64,000 nucleotides of DNA from Alteromonas pelagimontana (GTDB taxonomy: Bacteria > Pseudomonadota > Gammaproteobacteria > Enterobacterales > Alteromonadaceae): positions 496,001-560,000 of the forward strand of contig NZ_CP052766.1 of NCBI RefSeq assembly GCF_002499975.2, given 5' to 3'. This document shows positions 46,993-55,558 of this stretch, in pieces (positions within the stretch are counted from its first letter, which is position 1; every line of letters starts with the position of its first letter). Position numbers and translations under genes: made by a program. The notes under the pieces were generated by a model that saw only the letters and a list, made by a program, of their open reading frames with translations, was not told where the DNA came from and ran no database searches.

Positions 46993-48180
46993 ATGAATCA
47001 ACTCGACGCAAAATTCGGCGATTACGGTGGCATGTATGTGCCTGAACTGTTAATTCCTGCGCTGGATCAGCTGGAACAGGCTTTTCTTGAAGCCAAAGAC
47101 GACGCAGAATTTAACCGGGAATTTCAGTCATTGTTAAAGGACTATGCCGGTCGTCCCACCGCAATGACGCTGACGCGTAACCTGGTGAGCAATCCAAAAG
47201 TTAAGCTTTACTTAAAACGTGAAGACTTACTACACGGCGGCGCCCATAAAACCAATCAGGTACTTGGTCAGGTATTGCTGGCAAAACGTATGGGCAAAAC
47301 CGAAATTATTGCCGAAACCGGTGCCGGACAACATGGCACCGCCACTGCGTTGGCATGTGCCTTACTTGGCTTAAAAGCCCGCGTTTATATGGGTGCGAAA
47401 GATGTAGAACGTCAAGCTCCCAACGTTTTTCGCATGCGGTTAATGGGCACTGAAGTCATTCCCGTCAGTGCCGGGTCGGGTACGCTTAAAGATGCAGTAA
47501 ACGAAGCATTACGAGATTGGTCTGCAAATTACGATACCGCGCATTATCTATTAGGTACGGCAGCAGGACCTCACCCTTTTCCGACAATCGTGCGCGAGTT
47601 TCACCGTATGATTGGTGAAGAAACCCGTACGCAAATAATGGAAAAAGAAGGACGTTTACCCGATGCCGTTGTCGCTTGCGTAGGCGGTGGCTCAAACGCA
47701 ATTGGCATGTTCGCCGATTTTATCGATGAACCTTCAGTGCGCTTGGTGGGTGTTGAACCTGCTGGCAAAGGATTGCACACAAAAGCGCACGGAGCCACAA
47801 TTTGTACAGGTTCTAAAGGTATATTACATGGCGCCTTTACTTACATCATGCAAGATGAAGAAGGCCAGATTGAAGAAAGCTACTCTGTCTCAGCGGGTTT
47901 GGATTATCCGGGCGTAGGGCCTCAGCATGCTCATTTAGCAGACATAGGTCGCGCAGAATATGTGGCAGTCACAGACGAAGAAGCGCTTAACGCCTTTAAA
48001 TTACTTGCCCGCAAAGAAGGCATCATTCCTGCCCTGGAATCGTCCCATGCTTTGGCTCATGCATTAAATATGGCTGACGAAGCAGAGTCAGAAACCATTA
48101 TTGTGGTGAATTTGTCAGGCCGCGGCGACAAAGATTTAGCCCACGTCACTAAGATTTTGGGAGAAGACCTACATGAATAG
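46993..48180 (+). CDS. trpB: Tryptophan synthase beta chain
   Basis: A 395-residue PLP enzyme condensing indole and serine. The PLP Lys is in [15 protein letters not shown] (about residue 86), with [17 protein letters not shown], the phosphate-binding [12 protein letters not shown] and [16 protein letters not shown]. Its end overlaps trpA by eight bases, supporting coordinated synthesis of the alpha2-beta2 complex. Confidence 0.99.
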   Translation: MNQLDAKFGDYGGMYVPELLIPALDQLEQAFLEAKDDAEFNREFQSLLKDYAGRPTAMTLTRNLVSNPKVKLYLKREDLLHGGAHKTNQVLGQVLLAKRMGKTEIIAETGAGQHGTATALACALLGLKARVYMGAKDVERQAPNVFRMRLMGTEVIPVSAGSGTLKDAVNEALRDWSANYDTAHYLLGTAAGPHPFPTIVREFHRMIGEETRTQIMEKEGRLPDAVVACVGGGSNAIGMFADFIDEPSVRLVGVEPAGKGLHTKAHGATICTGSKGILHGAFTYIMQDEEGQIEESYSVSAGLDYPGVGPQHAHLADIGRAEYVAVTDEEALNAFKLLARKEGIIPALESSHALAHALNMADEAESETIIVVNLSGRGDKDLAHVTKILGEDLHE

Positions 48181-48982
48181 ATATGACACCATGTTTACAC
48201 GTCTGGAAGCGGATAACGCTGGTGCCTTTGTACCCTTCGTTATGATTGGTGACCCCGACATTGAAATCTCGGAAGCGATTATTTGTCAGCTGATTGACAG
48301 CGGCGCGGACGCGTTGGAATTGGGTATTCCCTACTCCGATCCTATCGCCGATGGTCCGACAATTCAGGCAGCAGCAATTCGTGCACTTGATAACCATGTC
48401 ACTACGGGCAAATGCTTTGCCCTGTTAACCCGTGTGCGGGAAAAATATCCGGATACTCCTATCGGCTTACTGTTATACAGCAACCTGGTAATGGCAAAAG
48501 GAATAGAGCAGTTTTATACAGACGCTGCAGCGGCGGGTGTAGATTCAATACTGATTGCAGATGTACCTTTTCGTGAAGCAAAACCCTTTTTAGACGCAGC
48601 AGACAAAACGGCGATTTGTCAGATACTGATAGCCCCTCCTAATGCTACTGCAGAAACGCTCAAGCAAATCGGCGATTACTCAAAAGGTTATACCTACTTA
48701 CTCGGTCGTGCTGGTGTAACAGGGGCAGAAACTGCAGCAGATATTCCCGCGGCTTCGTTGCTTAGTAAACTAAAAGACGTCAACTGTGCGCCACCCTTAC
48801 TGGGTTTTGGTATTTCTTCGCCTGCGCAGGTTAAAAATGCTATCGGTGCCGGCGCTGCCGGGGCAATTAGTGGCTCTGCCACTGTTAACATTATTGCCGC
48901 CAATCTTGCGGACAAAGAGAAAATGCTCACGGAGCTTGGCAACTTTGTTAGCAACATGAAGGCCGCTACGCATAAGGATTAA
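48173..48982 (+). CDS. trpA: Tryptophan synthase alpha chain
   Basis: A 269-residue TIM barrel that cleaves indole-glycerol phosphate. The catalytic Glu is in [21 protein letters not shown] and the catalytic Asp in [15 protein letters not shown]. The phosphate loop is [11 protein letters not shown] and [26 protein letters not shown]. The N-terminal [13 protein letters not shown] differs slightly from the common FVTLGDP. Last biosynthetic gene of the operon; yciI follows four bases later. Confidence 0.98.
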   Translation: MNRYDTMFTRLEADNAGAFVPFVMIGDPDIEISEAIICQLIDSGADALELGIPYSDPIADGPTIQAAAIRALDNHVTTGKCFALLTRVREKYPDTPIGLLLYSNLVMAKGIEQFYTDAAAAGVDSILIADVPFREAKPFLDAADKTAICQILIAPPNATAETLKQIGDYSKGYTYLLGRAGVTGAETAADIPAASLLSKLKDVNCAPPLLGFGISSPAQVKNAIGAGAAGAISGSATVNIIAANLADKEKMLTELGNFVSNMKAATHKD

Positions 48983-48986
48983 CAGC

Positions 48987-49286
48987 ATGTTTTATATGAT
49001 TTGTGCCAGAGATGAGGAAAACAGTTTGGAATCTCGCTTACGCGTGCGTCCTGATCACCTGGCGCGGCTGGAAAAACTAAAGGCAGAAGGTCGATTATTA
49101 ACGGCGGGGCCATTCCCCGCTATTGACAGCCCTGACCCCGGCCCGGCTGGATTTACCGGCTCCTTAATAGTGGCAGAGTTTGCATCATTGGATGAAGCGC
49201 GCACCTGGGCTGAAGCAGATCCCTATCTTCAAGCAGGAGTTTATGCTGACGTTGTGGTGAAACCTTATAAAAAGGTGCTTCCTTAG
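48987..49286 (+). CDS. yciI: YciI family protein
   Basis: A 99-residue dimeric ferredoxin-like protein with the YciI pattern: [70 protein letters not shown] and [16 protein letters not shown]. The conserved His (RPDHLARL) and Asp (ADPY) are the putative active site; the function is unknown. It is 4 bases after trpA and in front of a strong terminator, so it belongs to the trp transcript here. Confidence 0.93.
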   Translation: MFYMICARDEENSLESRLRVRPDHLARLEKLKAEGRLLTAGPFPAIDSPDPGPAGFTGSLIVAEFASLDEARTWAEADPYLQAGVYADVVVKPYKKVLP

Positions 49287-49295
49287 GCGGAAAAT

Positions 49296-49320
49296 AAAAC
49301 GGCGATTTACTCGCCGTTTT
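49296..49320 (+). terminator. Terminator of the trp operon
   Basis: AAAACGGCGA (49296-49305) and TCGCCGTTTT (49311-49320) form a 10-bp stem with a 5-base loop and a T run inside the 3' arm. It lies ten bases after yciI and faces the convergent gene, so may serve both. Confidence 0.88.
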
Positions 49321-49341
49321 AGTGACACCTGGTAGAAGATG

Positions 49342-49806
49342 TTATAGCGTCACTTTTTTATGTTCACCCATTTCGTCCGGTTCAATGGATTTGCCCGTCA
49401 TCATTTTAAACATTCCTTTAATCCCGGGATCTGCTGTCCAAATTTCTGCGTCGTCCAGCTCTAACCGCATCATTTGCAGAGAAGGATCGTCTTTACCTTT
49501 GTCGTACCAGGCAGCTACATGTTTAGACCAGTATTTATCTATGATTTCCTGCCGCGTCTCGTGAATGAGACGGCCACGAATACATGCAAAGATTTCATGA
49601 TCTTTACTAACAAAATGTGCCATTGCCTTACCGCCTTGTGCCACGCGATTGCTCTTGGTGGTATAGAACCAGAATTCGCCGTGCGCGTCTTTATCCAATT
49701 GCGCGTGCATAGGTTCGGATGGCTCGTCACTTCCTGTCAGGCTTAACATCACATTCGGACTGTCTGCCATGGCTTTCCACATCTTGGTTCGGATATCAGT
49801 TGACAT
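49342..49806 (-). CDS. Pyridoxamine-5'-phosphate-oxidase-like (general stress protein 26 type)
   Basis: A 154-residue split-barrel flavin-binding-like protein: MWKAMADSPNVMLSLTGSDEPSEPMHAQLD, GEFWFYTTKSNRVAQGG, AHFVSKDHEIFACIRGRL and LDDAEIWTADPGIKGMFKMMTGK. This matches the pyridoxamine 5'-phosphate oxidase-like stress protein group, which binds FMN and whose reaction is unknown. AAGGAGC precedes the ATG. It converges on the trp operon. Confidence 0.85.
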   Translation of the reverse strand: MSTDIRTKMWKAMADSPNVMLSLTGSDEPSEPMHAQLDKDAHGEFWFYTTKSNRVAQGGKAMAHFVSKDHEIFACIRGRLIHETRQEIIDKYWSKHVAAWYDKGKDDPSLQMMRLELDDAEIWTADPGIKGMFKMMTGKSIEPDEMGEHKKVTL

Positions 49807-50284
49807 AAGATTTGCTCCTTATATTCCGTGAGTACTACTTTCGCTTTTATTACGGTGCAGAAACCAAAAACCCACAACATTGACAAAACGAACAGTAGCG
49901 ATTGGCTATGAAGTTGCAGATGATATGCCAGTATGTAAAACCTGCTCTCGTCGCCGCCAGCCCTCGCGTGAAAAGGGTTCGCGCTGGCTTTACTAAATAT
50001 CCTGGCCCTCTGTGGCAAAAAGTGCGGGAAAAGTCTGCATACCCACTGACAATCTTTTACAGGCTCCCTCGCATTATCGTAAGCTGCTCCCAGCAAATTT
50101 GTTTTACAACACCGCAGGCGGCTCTTAAAATGCGCCCCAACTAGCAAGCAACCCCTGTCGGATTTATTTACATCTATTGCAGCTATGGCTGATAGCTTTC
50201 TGAAATATAAGTAAAAAAATGTTGGCACATCTTTGGCTTTGGTTTGCCACACTACATCTGTAGCATTCATTGAGGTTCGCAGTA
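49807..50284. other. Intergenic region upstream of the PEP-CTERM gene
   Basis: 478 bases between divergent genes. A minus-strand frame of 173 codons spans it, but it overlaps the stress-protein gene in another frame, is rich in Cys and Arg and has no family resemblance, so it is not called. AT-rich sequence at 50205-50235 could carry the PEP-CTERM promoter. Confidence 0.5.
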
Positions 50285-51028
50285 ATGAAACTATTTAAAT
50301 TCGCTTTAGCCACTACACTGTTTGGTGCAGCAACTTTGGCAAATGCAGGCATTCTCACTAGCAATTTTTCGTCAAATACCGGCATGGCTGAGCTGGGCTC
50401 TGCCTCAGTAATTGACGGCAAAGGTGTGTTAACTCCTTCTTCCAGTGACCTTCGAGGAGGTTTCCTTTTCAACTCCATTGACGAAGGAAAGTTGCTAGCG
50501 CAGTGGTCAGCATCTTTTGAATTTACCATTTCAGATAATAAAGGCGGTGGTGCAGACGGCATTTCCTTCGGCCTGGTGCGTGAAGGCGACAGCTTAAATT
50601 TGCACGGATTTCTTGGTGAAGAAGGTGCCACAGCCGGATTGGCAATTGGTTTTGATACTTATAATAATGGCGAGATTTCCGCCAATCACGTCAGCGTACG
50701 TTTCGATGACAACATTATTACCACTGTTGATTTAGACAACCTTTTTGAATTACAAGACGGCACCACCTACACCAGCTTGATGACCTTTAACAATGGCATT
50801 TTCAATTTGTCGCTAAATGATGAGGCTATTGTGAATGATTTGTCCATCAGCGGCTGGCAGCCATATGCAGGAAACTTTTATTTTGCTGCGCGTACTGGTG
50901 GTGCATCCAGTTTACAAGTGGTAGATAATCTACATATCGAAACCACAACCGTACCCGCTCCCGCCACATTCGCATTGGTGCTTTGCGGCCTTGCCGGTTT
51001 AATTACCCGCCGTCACTATAAAAAATAA
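50285..51028 (+). CDS. PEP-CTERM-anchored secreted protein, lectin-like
   Basis: A 247-residue secreted protein: signal peptide MKLFKFALATTLFGAATLANAG, a beta-rich body with the L-type-lectin-like pattern (SASFEFTISDNKGGGADGISFGLVREGD, GLAIGFDTYNNGE, HVSVRFDDN, ISGWQPYAGNFYFAARTGGAS), and a C-terminal sorting tag with VPAPATFALVLCGLAGLI followed by RRHYKK. This is the PEP-CTERM layout (short motif, helix, basic end), recognised by exosortase. No exosortase gene lies in the window. The start is ATG 50285; a TTG five codons earlier is less likely. Confidence 0.87.
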   Translation: MKLFKFALATTLFGAATLANAGILTSNFSSNTGMAELGSASVIDGKGVLTPSSSDLRGGFLFNSIDEGKLLAQWSASFEFTISDNKGGGADGISFGLVREGDSLNLHGFLGEEGATAGLAIGFDTYNNGEISANHVSVRFDDNIITTVDLDNLFELQDGTTYTSLMTFNNGIFNLSLNDEAIVNDLSISGWQPYAGNFYFAARTGGASSLQVVDNLHIETTTVPAPATFALVLCGLAGLITRRHYKK

Positions 51029-51252
51029 TATCGTTTAGCGGCAGCATCATGTTGCCGCTTTCCTTTCCCCTTTGCTCCTGCTTTATTGAAAAAATTCTGT
51101 GCATTTCCTGGCATTGCCGTAAAATCATCGAATAATGAAAACAAACTTTACTTAGGTTCAGGCAATGTTCATTTGCGTAGGTTATGCTGGTTTACATGCT
51201 AACCGGTTATCTCTCAGAAACCACGTAGCAGTTGCATTGCAAAAGAGGAAGT

Positions 51253-51540
51253 ATGTATAAGGTATTGTCGCGACTAGTTCTATTAATAAGCTTGATAAGT
51301 TTACCGGCTTTACCTGTAATGGCGCAGCAAAATCAGGACGCTCAGTCTGCTCGCGTTGACAAAGCCCAAGCTGCAGAACGGGCGAAACAAAAAGAAAATG
51401 GCCGCGTGCTACGGGTTGATCAGTCGCGCAATAAATACCGCGTGAAAGTGTTAAAAAAATCTGGCCGCGTGGTTTCAGTGGATGTGGATAAACGTTCCGG
51501 CCAAGTACAATCACCTCAAGACAAGGATTCAGATCGGTAA
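51253..51540 (+). CDS. PepSY-like periplasmic protein
   Basis: A 95-residue protein with a signal peptide (LSRLVLLISLISLPALPVMAQ). Its C-terminal half (NGRVLRVDQSRNKYRVKVLKKSGRVVSVDVDKRSGQV) matches the PepSY pattern found in small proteins beside PhoP-type two-component systems. It may modulate the sensor kinase in the periplasm. ATG 51253 has GAGGAAG before it. Its stop overlaps the response-regulator ATG, so the three genes are one operon. Confidence 0.8.
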   Translation: MYKVLSRLVLLISLISLPALPVMAQQNQDAQSARVDKAQAAERAKQKENGRVLRVDQSRNKYRVKVLKKSGRVVSVDVDKRSGQVQSPQDKDSDR

Positions 51541-52214
51541 TGCGAATATTAGTTGCCGAGGATGATAGTCGTCTCCTCACCCAGTTAGATACATTAATGC
51601 AACAACATGGTTATAGCGTCGATTTAGCGGATAACGGCGAACATGCATTATTCCAACTAAAAGAATACTCCTATGATCTCGCGATTATTGATATTGGTTT
51701 ACCTAAACTCGATGGCTTCGACGTCATTCGTCAGGCCAGGCAACATGATGTCAAATGTCCGGTTTTAATTCTTACTGCCCGGGATAGATGGCAGGAAAAA
51801 GTTGAAGGATTGGACGCGGGCGCCGATGATTATTTAACCAAACCCTTTCATAACGAAGAATTACTTGCCCGGGTAAAGGCCTTAATTCGCCGCGCCTCTG
51901 GCCAGGCGAACCCTGTTATTCAGTTTGGACCGCTCTCCTTAGATACCGTAAGTGAAGAGCTGCTGCTGCACGAGTCACGATTAGATCTTACTGCCTATGA
52001 GTACAAGGTAATGGAGTACCTGATGCTGAATCCGCAAAAGGTTGTATCGAAAACTGAACTTACTGAACATATTTACGACCAGGACTTTGATTTGGACAGC
52101 AATGTGATTGAGGTGTTCATTGGTCGTCTGCGCAGAAAAATTGATCCTGACGGCACACTCAAACCCATTGAAACGCTGCGGGGACGTGGATACAGGATCA
52201 ATCGCCAATTATGA
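51540..52214 (+). CDS. OmpR-family response regulator
   Basis: A 224-residue regulator. Receiver domain: acidic pair in LVAEDDSRLL, phospho-acceptor Asp in LAIIDIGLPKLDG (about Asp51), Thr in LILTARDRW and Lys in DDYLTKPFHNEEL. The winged-helix DNA-binding domain (about 125-222) shows LTAYEYKVMEYLMLNPQKVVSKTELTEHIYD and NVIEVFIGRLRRKID followed by TLRGRGYRI. It resembles PhoP/QseB-type regulators. Coupled by overlaps to the PepSY gene upstream and the kinase downstream. Confidence 0.93.
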   Translation: MRILVAEDDSRLLTQLDTLMQQHGYSVDLADNGEHALFQLKEYSYDLAIIDIGLPKLDGFDVIRQARQHDVKCPVLILTARDRWQEKVEGLDAGADDYLTKPFHNEELLARVKALIRRASGQANPVIQFGPLSLDTVSEELLLHESRLDLTAYEYKVMEYLMLNPQKVVSKTELTEHIYDQDFDLDSNVIEVFIGRLRRKIDPDGTLKPIETLRGRGYRINRQL

Positions 52215-53545
52215 AGGGACTGTCCCTTCGCGTTCGCAGTATTATGCTGGCGATCCTGGCGCTGGCTGTGTTTATTCCTGTTACGGTTCTTACGTTGGAC
52301 AAAGCGTACACCACAAGTTTAACCCAAGCAAAACTAAGCGAATTAAAGCTCATGAATCTGGCGCTGGTCTCTGCCTTCGAGCTGGACGGTGCCATTCCTT
52401 CCATGCCGGATTTACTTTACGAAGAGCAGCTTAACCTACCAGATTCAGGTTATGTTGGGCTTATTATCTTCCGCAATAATGTAGTGTGGCAATCTGCTTC
52501 CGCCCTGCATTATAGTATTGAAAAGCCTCCCCCGCCACCGGCCGTCGGAGACGACTATTTTTTAGAATTTTTTCACGCGCCATTTGATGAATCCCGCGCC
52601 TATTTCGCCTACGCTTTTACTGCCGAATTTGCTGCAGAAAGTGATTTTGAACCCGTACATTTTTATATATTTAACGATAAAACCGAGTTCAACACGGAGC
52701 GCGACGCTTTTCTTAGCGCGGTATGGCGGTGGATGCTACTGCTGGCAGTCAGCCTGCTCGCGTTATTGATTATTGGCACGAATGTGGTGCTTGCGCCAGT
52801 TCGGGTGTTAATCAAGGAAATTCGTCACACGGCTAATGGCGAACAAAAGCAGTTAACTCACAATTATCCGGTGGAGTTCAATGGCCTTAAAACCAGTATC
52901 AATCAGTTGCTACATGCTGAGGCCGAGCAACGCAGTCGCTACAAAAACAGCTTAGGAGATTTAGCACACAGCCTTAAAACTCCGCTCGCCGTAGCGCTGG
53001 GAGCCAATTCACTTCCCGAAGAAGCCAAAGACGCGCTTTTCCAGATTAATCAGCTTGTACAAAGACAACTTAAGCGTGCTACGGCGGGAAATACCGGTTG
53101 GCAGCCTCCCATTGCGGTGCTTCCCAGCGTCGAGAAACTTAAGTCGGCCATGCAAAAAGTGTATCGTCATAAGCATTTGCAAATCACCATCGAGCAAAGA
53201 GTGCCGGTGTTATTTAAAGGTGATGAAACAGATCTGATGGAAATACTGGGTAACGTTATGGACAATGCCAGTAAAGCCGCCAGACAACGTATTCACGTTT
53301 CACTTTTTAGACAGGGCCGCTGGGCCGGTTTCGCTGTAGAAGACGATGGACCCGGTATTCCTCAGCATCAGAAAACCTTGCTACTTAAACGTGGTGAAAG
53401 ATTAGACACTTATACTGAAGGACAAGGCATAGGTCTGGCGGTGGTCAGTGATCTGGTGAGTATTTATGAAGGCCGGCTTACTATCCAGGATTCGCCCCTT
53501 GGCGGGGCGAAAATTGTCATCCAATTTCCTTTTCAAGAGCACTAG
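52211..53545 (+). CDS. PhoQ-like sensor histidine kinase
   Basis: A 444-residue membrane kinase. Two transmembrane helices (about 11-29 and 172-196) enclose a periplasmic sensor domain of about 140 residues. After a HAMP-like stretch comes the H-box LGDLAHSLKTPLAVAL (His about 263), N-box MEILGNVMDNASKAA, and GFAVEDDGPGI plus GQGIGLAVVSDLV glycine boxes. It should phosphorylate the regulator just upstream (ATGA overlap). The stimulus is unknown; the PhoQ-like group senses cations or peptides. Confidence 0.92.
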   Translation: MKGLSLRVRSIMLAILALAVFIPVTVLTLDKAYTTSLTQAKLSELKLMNLALVSAFELDGAIPSMPDLLYEEQLNLPDSGYVGLIIFRNNVVWQSASALHYSIEKPPPPPAVGDDYFLEFFHAPFDESRAYFAYAFTAEFAAESDFEPVHFYIFNDKTEFNTERDAFLSAVWRWMLLLAVSLLALLIIGTNVVLAPVRVLIKEIRHTANGEQKQLTHNYPVEFNGLKTSINQLLHAEAEQRSRYKNSLGDLAHSLKTPLAVALGANSLPEEAKDALFQINQLVQRQLKRATAGNTGWQPPIAVLPSVEKLKSAMQKVYRHKHLQITIEQRVPVLFKGDETDLMEILGNVMDNASKAARQRIHVSLFRQGRWAGFAVEDDGPGIPQHQKTLLLKRGERLDTYTEGQGIGLAVVSDLVSIYEGRLTIQDSPLGGAKIVIQFPFQEH

Positions 53546-53582
53546 CGGGCGCGCTTGATTTATTAGACAAGGAAACCTGTGA

Positions 53583-54623
53583 TTACAGTATTCTATGCTC
53601 TTTTTCTCCAGCGCTGGAAAGTAAAATGGCTAACCAACGACTTTCTTCTCTGGATTCCAGAGCAATTTTAACTACCATCGTCAAAGGCACAGACAACAGC
53701 ATACCCACGCTTCCCAGCAGCCACCCCCAGAATATCAGTGACAGAAAAACAACCAACGTAGAAAGTCCCATTCCGCGCCCCAACAAACGAGGCTCTACCA
53801 TATTTCCCATTATGGTATTTACCAGCAAAAAGGCCAATGCGACTAGCCCGGCAGAAGCAAGACCATACTGAACAAACCCTATGAGTATTGCCGGAACAGC
53901 CGCAAGTATGGAACCAATATTCGGAATGTAATTGAGCATAAAAGCCAGGACTGCCCACAGCAGAAAGTGGTCAATTTGCATGAAATACAGCCAGACACCG
54001 ATGAAAAGCCCCGTCGCTAAGCTAACTACAGTTTTAATTGCCAGATAGTTGTTAACGGAGCGCATAAATTTATCAATATGCTGTATTTTCATTTCGGGAT
54101 CGGACAACGCAATATGCAAACGTGCCGGAATGCTGTCTGCTTCAAACAGCATAAAAATTACAGTGAGTAAAATTAGAAAAAGGTTAGATAGCACCCCTCC
54201 CATGCCACTAATAAAGTTGGTGGCGACAGACATGGCCATTCCGGGATCAAAATAAGAAATGACAAAATCCCGGTTAATGTGGATGTTCATTAAAGCAAGC
54301 TTTTGAATTACCCACGAAAATTCCGAATCCAGCGTTTGCCGATACTGTGGCAGGTTTTCCTGAAACTCTGCCATTGACTGCCCTACCAAACCGGCAAGTA
54401 AAAAGCCAAACACCAAAATAAGCAGTATGACTAGAGTCACAGATATCCATCGTGGTATTTTATGTCGAGTGGCACGGTTGATAATAGGGCTACAAGCAAT
54501 AGCAATAAATCCAGAAAGGAAAAATGGCACCATGATGTCGCTGGCAGCCTTAATTCCCGCCAGAACAACAACTAAGCAGGCAAGAACGATGAGCGTTTTG
54601 GCAGTAGGAGATTTTAATTCCAT
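53583..54623 (-). CDS. AI-2E family transporter (PerM/YdiK-like)
   Basis: A 346-residue inner-membrane protein with about seven to eight hydrophobic helices. Family marks are VPFFLSGFIAIACSPIINRATRHKIPRW, the central FAD-like LFLILLTVIFMLFEADSIPARL, LLWAVLAFMLNYIPNIGSILAAVPAILIGFVQYG and NMVEPRLLGRGMGLSTLVVFLSLIFWGWLLGSVGMLLSVPLT. Members export small molecules or act as Na+/H+ antiporters; the name is historical and AI-2 transport is not implied. It is divergent from folX. Confidence 0.9.
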   Translation of the reverse strand: MELKSPTAKTLIVLACLVVVLAGIKAASDIMVPFFLSGFIAIACSPIINRATRHKIPRWISVTLVILLILVFGFLLAGLVGQSMAEFQENLPQYRQTLDSEFSWVIQKLALMNIHINRDFVISYFDPGMAMSVATNFISGMGGVLSNLFLILLTVIFMLFEADSIPARLHIALSDPEMKIQHIDKFMRSVNNYLAIKTVVSLATGLFIGVWLYFMQIDHFLLWAVLAFMLNYIPNIGSILAAVPAILIGFVQYGLASAGLVALAFLLVNTIMGNMVEPRLLGRGMGLSTLVVFLSLIFWGWLLGSVGMLLSVPLTMVVKIALESREESRWLAILLSSAGEKEHRIL

Positions 54624-54761
54624 AAACTTTTAGTTAAATAATTCCAGAAAACAAACTATCAAATTTATGCTAAGAGAGATACCTGTTCCAACTTATATTT
54701 GGATCTTCACTTCTATAATAAGAAAGGTATTTGTAAGATTTCAGACCGAAAAGAGAAAACT

Positions 54762-55124
54762 ATGAATCTGAACCAGGCTACAATAAAAATTAAAAATCTG
54801 AGGCTGCGCACGTATATCGGAATTAATGAAGAAGAAGTCAGAAATAAACAGGATGTTGTGGTAAATGTCACCATCCATTACGACGCTCATCAGGCTACCA
54901 GCACAGACGACATGGGCGATGCGCTGAATTACAAAGTCATTACCAAAAGCATCATTAAACTGGTTGAAGATAACCGGTTTTCGTTGTTGGAAAAACTTAC
55001 CGCCGATGTACTTGCTATTGCGGCTGAACATGCTTGGGTAACGTATGCACAAGTAGAAGTGGATAAACCCCATGCATTGCGGTTTTCAGATTCCGTCTCA
55101 CTGACGTTATCCTGCAATAAATAA
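54762..55124 (+). CDS. folX: Dihydroneopterin triphosphate 2'-epimerase
   Basis: A 120-residue protein of the FolB/FolX tunnelling fold. [70 protein letters not shown] and [20 protein letters not shown] follow E. coli FolX closely and match its length. FolX epimerises 7,8-dihydroneopterin triphosphate, linked to tetrahydromonapterin synthesis. The start is ATG 54762 ([12 protein letters not shown]) rather than the frame start 63 bases upstream. Confidence 0.93.
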   Translation: MNLNQATIKIKNLRLRTYIGINEEEVRNKQDVVVNVTIHYDAHQATSTDDMGDALNYKVITKSIIKLVEDNRFSLLEKLTADVLAIAAEHAWVTYAQVEVDKPHALRFSDSVSLTLSCNK

Positions 55125-55558
55125 GCAGAGCAAACACGCGCTGTTATATTAAATAGCTTTTCGTAAGTGTGTTACACATGAAAAGGCAAAAGCGAGGATG
55201 TCAGACAAAACCCTCCGCAGGCGCTGTGCAGCAGGCGCTGTGCAGCAGGCGCTGTGCAGCAGGCGCTGTGCAGCAGGCGCTGTGCAGCAGCATGGATGCT
55301 GCACAGCAGCCCCAAGAACAAGTTTACAGCGTATTCAAATATGGTGTCCTCGTCATAACTCATAGTGCGCAACCGTTATTTAGACACATCTGCAGATAAT
55401 GTTTTTCCCATACACAAGCATAATCTGAGCGGCGCTATTCTTTTTAATCCTGAGGATAAACCATCTTAAGAAAGCAGTTAACGAAAAACATCGGTAGCAA
55501 TAGCCTCACCGGCTACCGCTACTTCAAGGTTAACGTCCTTTGCCTGTTTTCAATCTCT
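55125..55558. other. Intergenic region with a tandem repeat
   Basis: 434 bases between convergent folX and ybbP. Apart from the 14-bp tandem repeat and adjoining hairpin at 55217-55308 no gene is supported. A 76-codon frame through the repeat is low complexity and lacks a family match. Confidence 0.55.
55217..55308. repeat. Tandem repeat, five 14-bp units, ending in a hairpin
   Basis: GCAGGCGCTGTGCA is repeated five times without a mismatch (55217-55286). The final GCTGTGCAGCA (55277ff, starting in the last unit) pairs with TGCTGCACAGC (about 55297-55307), an 11-bp hairpin. Fourteen is not a multiple of three, so the array does not encode a simple peptide repeat. Perfect identity suggests recent expansion. 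Confidence 0.92.

Noticed and set aside
49749..50270. 173-codon minus-strand frame upstream of the PEP-CTERM gene
   Set aside because: It overlaps the start of the flavin-binding stress protein in another frame, is rich in Cys and Arg, and shows no domain.
55169..55399. 76-codon frame through the 14-bp tandem repeat
   Set aside because: The repeat period is not a multiple of three, the peptide is low complexity, and no ribosome site or family supports it.
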